Shown piece by piece: positions 7,010 through 10,000 of a stretch of 10,000 nt of DNA (its first letter is position 1; each line of letters starts with the position of its first letter). The DNA is from Thiobacillus sp. Its GTDB lineage: Bacteria > Pseudomonadota > Gammaproteobacteria > Burkholderiales > Thiobacillaceae. The notes under the pieces were generated by a model. The model ran no database searches, was not told the origin of the DNA, and saw only the letters and a list, made by a program, of their open reading frames with translations. Position numbers and translations under genes: made by a program. The stretch is from contig JAIWOL010000069.1 of NCBI GenBank assembly GCA_020216925.1, positions 1 through 10,000 on the forward strand, written 5' to 3'.

Positions 7010-7987
7010 ATGGACGTTTTCGATCCGTTACGCGTCACGGTCGTCATGCCCTGCTGGAACGCGGCCGCGTTCGTTGATGAGGCGGTGCAGTCCGTGCTGG
7101 CGCAGACCTATCCGGATGTCGAACTGATCGTCGTCGACGACGGCTCGACCGACGACTCGGCCGCCCGCGTCGCCGCGCTGGCTGGCGCCGCGCCCGGAAA
7201 AATCGTGTTGCTGCACCAAGACCGTTGCGGCCCCTACGCCGCGCGCAACCTGGGGCTTGCCCGGGCCAGCGGCAACTTCATCGCCTTTCTGGATGCCGAC
7301 GACACATGGCATCCGGCGGCGCTCGAAAAAATGCACGCCGCCCTCGTCGATACCCGCGCGGACCTTGCCTACTGCGGCTGGCAAAATGTGGGGGCGGCGG
7401 CCACCGAGACGCAGCCGCACATCCCGCCCGATTACGCCGCCCTGGATGCTTCCGCCCGGTTTCTCCGCGCCTGTCCCTGGCCGATCAACGGCGTGCTGAT
7501 CCGCCGTCAGCTTCTCGACAGCCTGCACGGATTCTCGGAACGCCTGCCGACGGCGATGGATTACGACCTGTGGCTGCGCATGCTCGCTGCCCAGCCCACC
7601 GTGGTTCGCGTTCCCGAGACGCTGGCTTTCTATCGCCACTACCCGCGCGGCGCGGCGCGCATCCCGCGCTGGCGGCAGACATTCGACGCGGTTGCCGTGC
7701 GCGAGGACTTCGTGCGCCGCCACCCGGCGCAGGTGGCCCACCTGCCGGCCGACACGGTGCAAGACCTGGTGTACGGCTCGCTGCTGGAGGAAGCCTATCG
7801 CTGCCACTGGCGGCGCGATACCGACTCGTCGCGCCGCCTGTTCCGGCGCGCTGCGCGCAAGTGCCGCTGGCGGGCGGCGGACGCGAAGTACCTTCTGGCA
7901 AGTTTCTTGCCTGCCCCGCTCTTCGACGGGCTGATCCATTTCGTCGATGCCCGCCGCAACTCGCGCAACGCGCCGCCGATTTCATGA
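7010..7987 (+). CDS. Family 2 glycosyltransferase (second of four, paralogue of the first)
   Basis: The 325-residue product has the GT-A motifs VTVVMPCWNAA (9-19), DDGSTD (43-48), YAARNLG (76-82), FLDADDTW (93-100), YCGWQNVG (121-128), IPPDY (138-142) and MDYDLWLR (183-190). Where the upstream paralogue has Glu-Asp before the YxLWLR block, this protein has Met-Asp, keeping the aspartate. The C-terminal region also aligns with the paralogue (HWRRD against YWQRD, and a shared final GLI). It begins 28 bases after the previous stop, with GGA about eight bases before the ATG as a possible Shine-Dalgarno. Its stop overlaps the next gene by four bases (ATGA). The divergence suggests it adds a different sugar or linkage from its neighbour. 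Confidence 0.9.
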   Translation: MDVFDPLRVTVVMPCWNAAAFVDEAVQSVLAQTYPDVELIVVDDGSTDDSAARVAALAGAAPGKIVLLHQDRCGPYAARNLGLARASGNFIAFLDADDTWHPAALEKMHAALVDTRADLAYCGWQNVGAAATETQPHIPPDYAALDASARFLRACPWPINGVLIRRQLLDSLHGFSERLPTAMDYDLWLRMLAAQPTVVRVPETLAFYRHYPRGAARIPRWRQTFDAVAVREDFVRRHPAQVAHLPADTVQDLVYGSLLEEAYRCHWRRDTDSSRRLFRRAARKCRWRAADAKYLLASFLPAPLFDGLIHFVDARRNSRNAPPIS

Positions 7988-8904
7988 CTCCGCTTACCGT
8001 CGCCTTCTGCACCTACAACCGTGCCGACCGCCTGCCCGGGCTGGTGGCGGCGCTGCGCCAACAGCGTGCGCCGCTGCCCTTCGACCTGCTTGCCGTCGAC
8101 AACGCCAGCACCGACGCCACCCGCGCGGTGCTCGATGCACTGGCCGCCGAACCCGGGGCGGCGCTGCGGGTGGTGACCGAAAGCGAACAGGGCATCGTCC
8201 CGGCGCGCAACCGCGCACTGGCCGAATCGCTCGACCGCGACTGGCTGGTCTTCATCGACGACGACGAATTGCCCGCGCCCGGCTGGCTCGCCGCCGCCTG
8301 CGATGGGTTTACCCGCGAAGCCGCCGACTGCGTGGGCGGACACATCGAGATCGACTACGGCACGGCCGCGCGGCCGCGCTGGCTCGACGACGAAATCGCG
8401 GCGTTTCTCGGCCGTCTCGATCACGGCCCGCAAGCCTTCTGGATCGAAAGCGATCGCACGCCCCTGTGGAGCGGCAATACCGGCTACGCCATGCGCATAT
8501 TCCGCGAAGCGCCGGCGCTGCGTTTCGACGCCCGCTACAACCGCGCCGGCACCGGCGTCGGCGGCGGCGAAGACGCGATGATGTTCCGTTCCCTGCTGGC
8601 CCGCGGCGCGCGCATGCGCTATCGCCCGGACATGCGGATTTACCACGGCGTCGATCCCTGGAAGCTGCGCCGCGCCTATTTCCTGCGCCTGCACTATCAG
8701 GCGGGCCTGCGCGCGGGCCGCTACGCCCTGCCGGACTATCCGCGCACCTGTTTTGGCATGCCGCCCTTTCTGCTCGGCCAGGCCGCGCGCCAGTTCGGGC
8801 ACGCGGCGGCCTTGCACCTGGGCGGCCGCCCCGGCGCACTGCGGCAGGCGATGAATGCCGCACACGCGCTGGGCTGCGCGGTCGGCTACCGGCGCCGCGC
8901 ATGA
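7984..8904 (+). CDS. Family 2 glycosyltransferase (third of four, GGGED type)
   Basis: The 306-residue product starts at the ATG that overlaps the previous stop (ATGA). Although the frame is open much further upstream, the sequence before 7984 is just another frame of the preceding gene, and MTPLTVAFCTYNRADRL is a typical GT2 N-terminus. Motifs are VDNASTD (38-44), GIVPARNRAL (70-79), the metal-binding FIDDDE (90-95), GGHIEID (118-124) and GVGGGEDAMMF (191-201), with E196-D197 in the catalytic position. IYHGVDPWKLR (219-229) follows, a histidine-containing block common in this subgroup. It resembles the following gene in overall plan and differs clearly from the first two. It is cytoplasmic or membrane-associated; the sugar is unknown. 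Confidence 0.9.
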   Translation: MTPLTVAFCTYNRADRLPGLVAALRQQRAPLPFDLLAVDNASTDATRAVLDALAAEPGAALRVVTESEQGIVPARNRALAESLDRDWLVFIDDDELPAPGWLAAACDGFTREAADCVGGHIEIDYGTAARPRWLDDEIAAFLGRLDHGPQAFWIESDRTPLWSGNTGYAMRIFREAPALRFDARYNRAGTGVGGGEDAMMFRSLLARGARMRYRPDMRIYHGVDPWKLRRAYFLRLHYQAGLRAGRYALPDYPRTCFGMPPFLLGQAARQFGHAAALHLGGRPGALRQAMNAAHALGCAVGYRRRA

Positions 8905-10000
8905 ACACGCTCACCGTACTCATCTGCACGCACAACCGGGCCGAGCTGTTGATGCGCGCCCTGGCCTCGCTCAACGCCGCCCGGCGGCCCGCCCTGCCGG
9001 TGCGCATCCTGGTCGCCGCCAACGCGTGCAGCGACGACACCGGCGCCCGGCTCGACGCTTACCGTGCCGAACAGACGGCGCGCGGCTGGCTGCCGCTGGA
9101 ATGGTTCGAAGTCCCCACGCCCGGCAAGTCGCACGCGCTCAACGCCGCCATTGCCCGCATCGAGACCACGCATGTCGCCTTCGTCGACGACGACCACCGG
9201 GTCGATGCCGGCTATCTCGCCGGGGTCGAGGCGGCGCTCGACGCCTGGCCAGACGCCGGTCTGTACTGCGGGCGCATCCTGCCCGACTGGGACGGCAGCG
9301 AACCCGCCTGGGTGCACGACGACGGGCCTTACCGCATCTATCCGCTGCCGGTGCCGCGCTACGACCAGGGCGACGCGCCCAAACCCATCACCGCCGACGA
9401 AGGCCCGATCCCCGGCGGCGGCAATCTCGTCCTGCACCGCCGCGTCTTCGACCTCACCGGGGCATTCTCCACCGAGCTCGGCCCGCACGGCCACGATCTC
9501 GGCGGCGGCGAGGACAGCGAATACGTCCTGCGCGCGCTCGAACGCGGCGAGCGCTGCCAGTATTCGCCCGCCATCGTGCAGCACCACTACGTCGACAACG
9601 AACGCCTCCGCCTGGCCTACCTGCTGAAGAAAAGCTATCAGCGCACCCGCTCCACCTCTCGCATCCACGGCGGCGGCGGCGTGCCGTTGTTCATGTGGCG
9701 CAAGCTCGCGGAATACGCGTTCCACAGCGTGTTCAGCCTGGGCTGGGCCAAACGGCGCTTCTACTGGGTGCGGCTGGCGGCGGCGGCAGGCGAGGTGCGC
9801 GGCCGCGGCGAATCGGGTTACCGTGGCAAACGCCTCGACCTGCCGGCCGACGCCGGCATGATCGGCGCCGGCATCGCCGCGCTGCTGGTAGTGGCGAGCG
9901 CGCTCATCGCCTGGGGCTTCGGCGGCGAAATGCGCGCGCCTTTTCTTGCTGCCGCGGCGGCCCCGGCAGCGCTGGGCGCACTGGCGCTGCTGGCGAAATC
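8901..10000 (+). CDS. Family 2 glycosyltransferase (fourth of four) with C-terminal membrane segments, cut by window edge
   Basis: The ATG overlaps the preceding stop (ATGA), and the frame is open to the right edge, giving 366 codons so far. Motifs are LTVLICTHNRAELL (4-17), a variant nucleotide-binding loop AANACSDDT (39-47), TPGKSHALNAAI (73-84), FVDDDHR (94-100), PGGGNLVLHR (171-180) and DLGGGEDSEYVLRAL (199-213), followed by QHHYVDNERL (227-236). After the catalytic domain, two hydrophobic stretches (about 318-340 and 347-365) look like membrane helices. The earlier three glycosyltransferases lack these, so this one is probably anchored in the inner membrane. The C-terminus, total length and downstream genes lie outside the window. 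Confidence 0.88.
   Translation, partial: MNTLTVLICTHNRAELLMRALASLNAARRPALPVRILVAANACSDDTGARLDAYRAEQTARGWLPLEWFEVPTPGKSHALNAAIARIETTHVAFVDDDHRVDAGYLAGVEAALDAWPDAGLYCGRILPDWDGSEPAWVHDDGPYRIYPLPVPRYDQGDAPKPITADEGPIPGGGNLVLHRRVFDLTGAFSTELGPHGHDLGGGEDSEYVLRALERGERCQYSPAIVQHHYVDNERLRLAYLLKKSYQRTRSTSRIHGGGGVPLFMWRKLAEYAFHSVFSLGWAKRRFYWVRLAAAAGEVRGRGESGYRGKRLDLPADAGMIGAGIAALLVVASALIAWGFGGEMRAPFLAAAAAPAALGALALLAK

Overview
The window is GC-rich DNA with tightly packed genes, many joined by ATGA or TGATG stop/start overlaps. The adjacent aroB-dgt pair, the codon usage and the protein style suggest a betaproteobacterium, possibly of the Rhodocyclales/Azoarcus-Thauera type. That placement is inference; there is no rRNA or other decisive marker.

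Left part (1-2433, minus strand): the 5' end of a gene for an exported protein (1-121), then a housekeeping operon read right to left. It holds aroB (3-dehydroquinate synthase, shikimate pathway) and dgt (HD-domain dNTP triphosphohydrolase), which overlap by one base. aroK, the usual upstream partner of aroB, is not next to it. A TATAAT box lies just upstream of aroB.

Middle and right part (2726-10000, plus strand): a divergent cell-surface polysaccharide locus. In order it encodes a Wzx/PST-type oligosaccharide flippase, a NodB-type polysaccharide deacetylase without an export signal, a PAPS-dependent sulfotransferase and four family-2 glycosyltransferases. The last glycosyltransferase runs off the right edge. 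Flippase and deacetylase are translationally coupled. After a 272-bp gap with a T9 tract and an inverted repeat, the sulfotransferase and glycosyltransferases form a second tight block.

Working model: the glycosyltransferases build a lipid-linked repeat unit on the cytoplasmic face of the inner membrane. The deacetylase and sulfotransferase modify it there, and the flippase moves it across. No initiating sugar transferase, Wzy polymerase or Wza/Wzc export gene is in the window, so the locus probably continues to the right. The most interesting point is the deacetylase next to a sulfotransferase, which suggests a charged, sulfated and possibly N-sulfated glycan. The two tandem glycosyltransferase pairs, each apparently a duplication, are also notable. 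I found no tRNA, rRNA, CRISPR array or insertion sequence.
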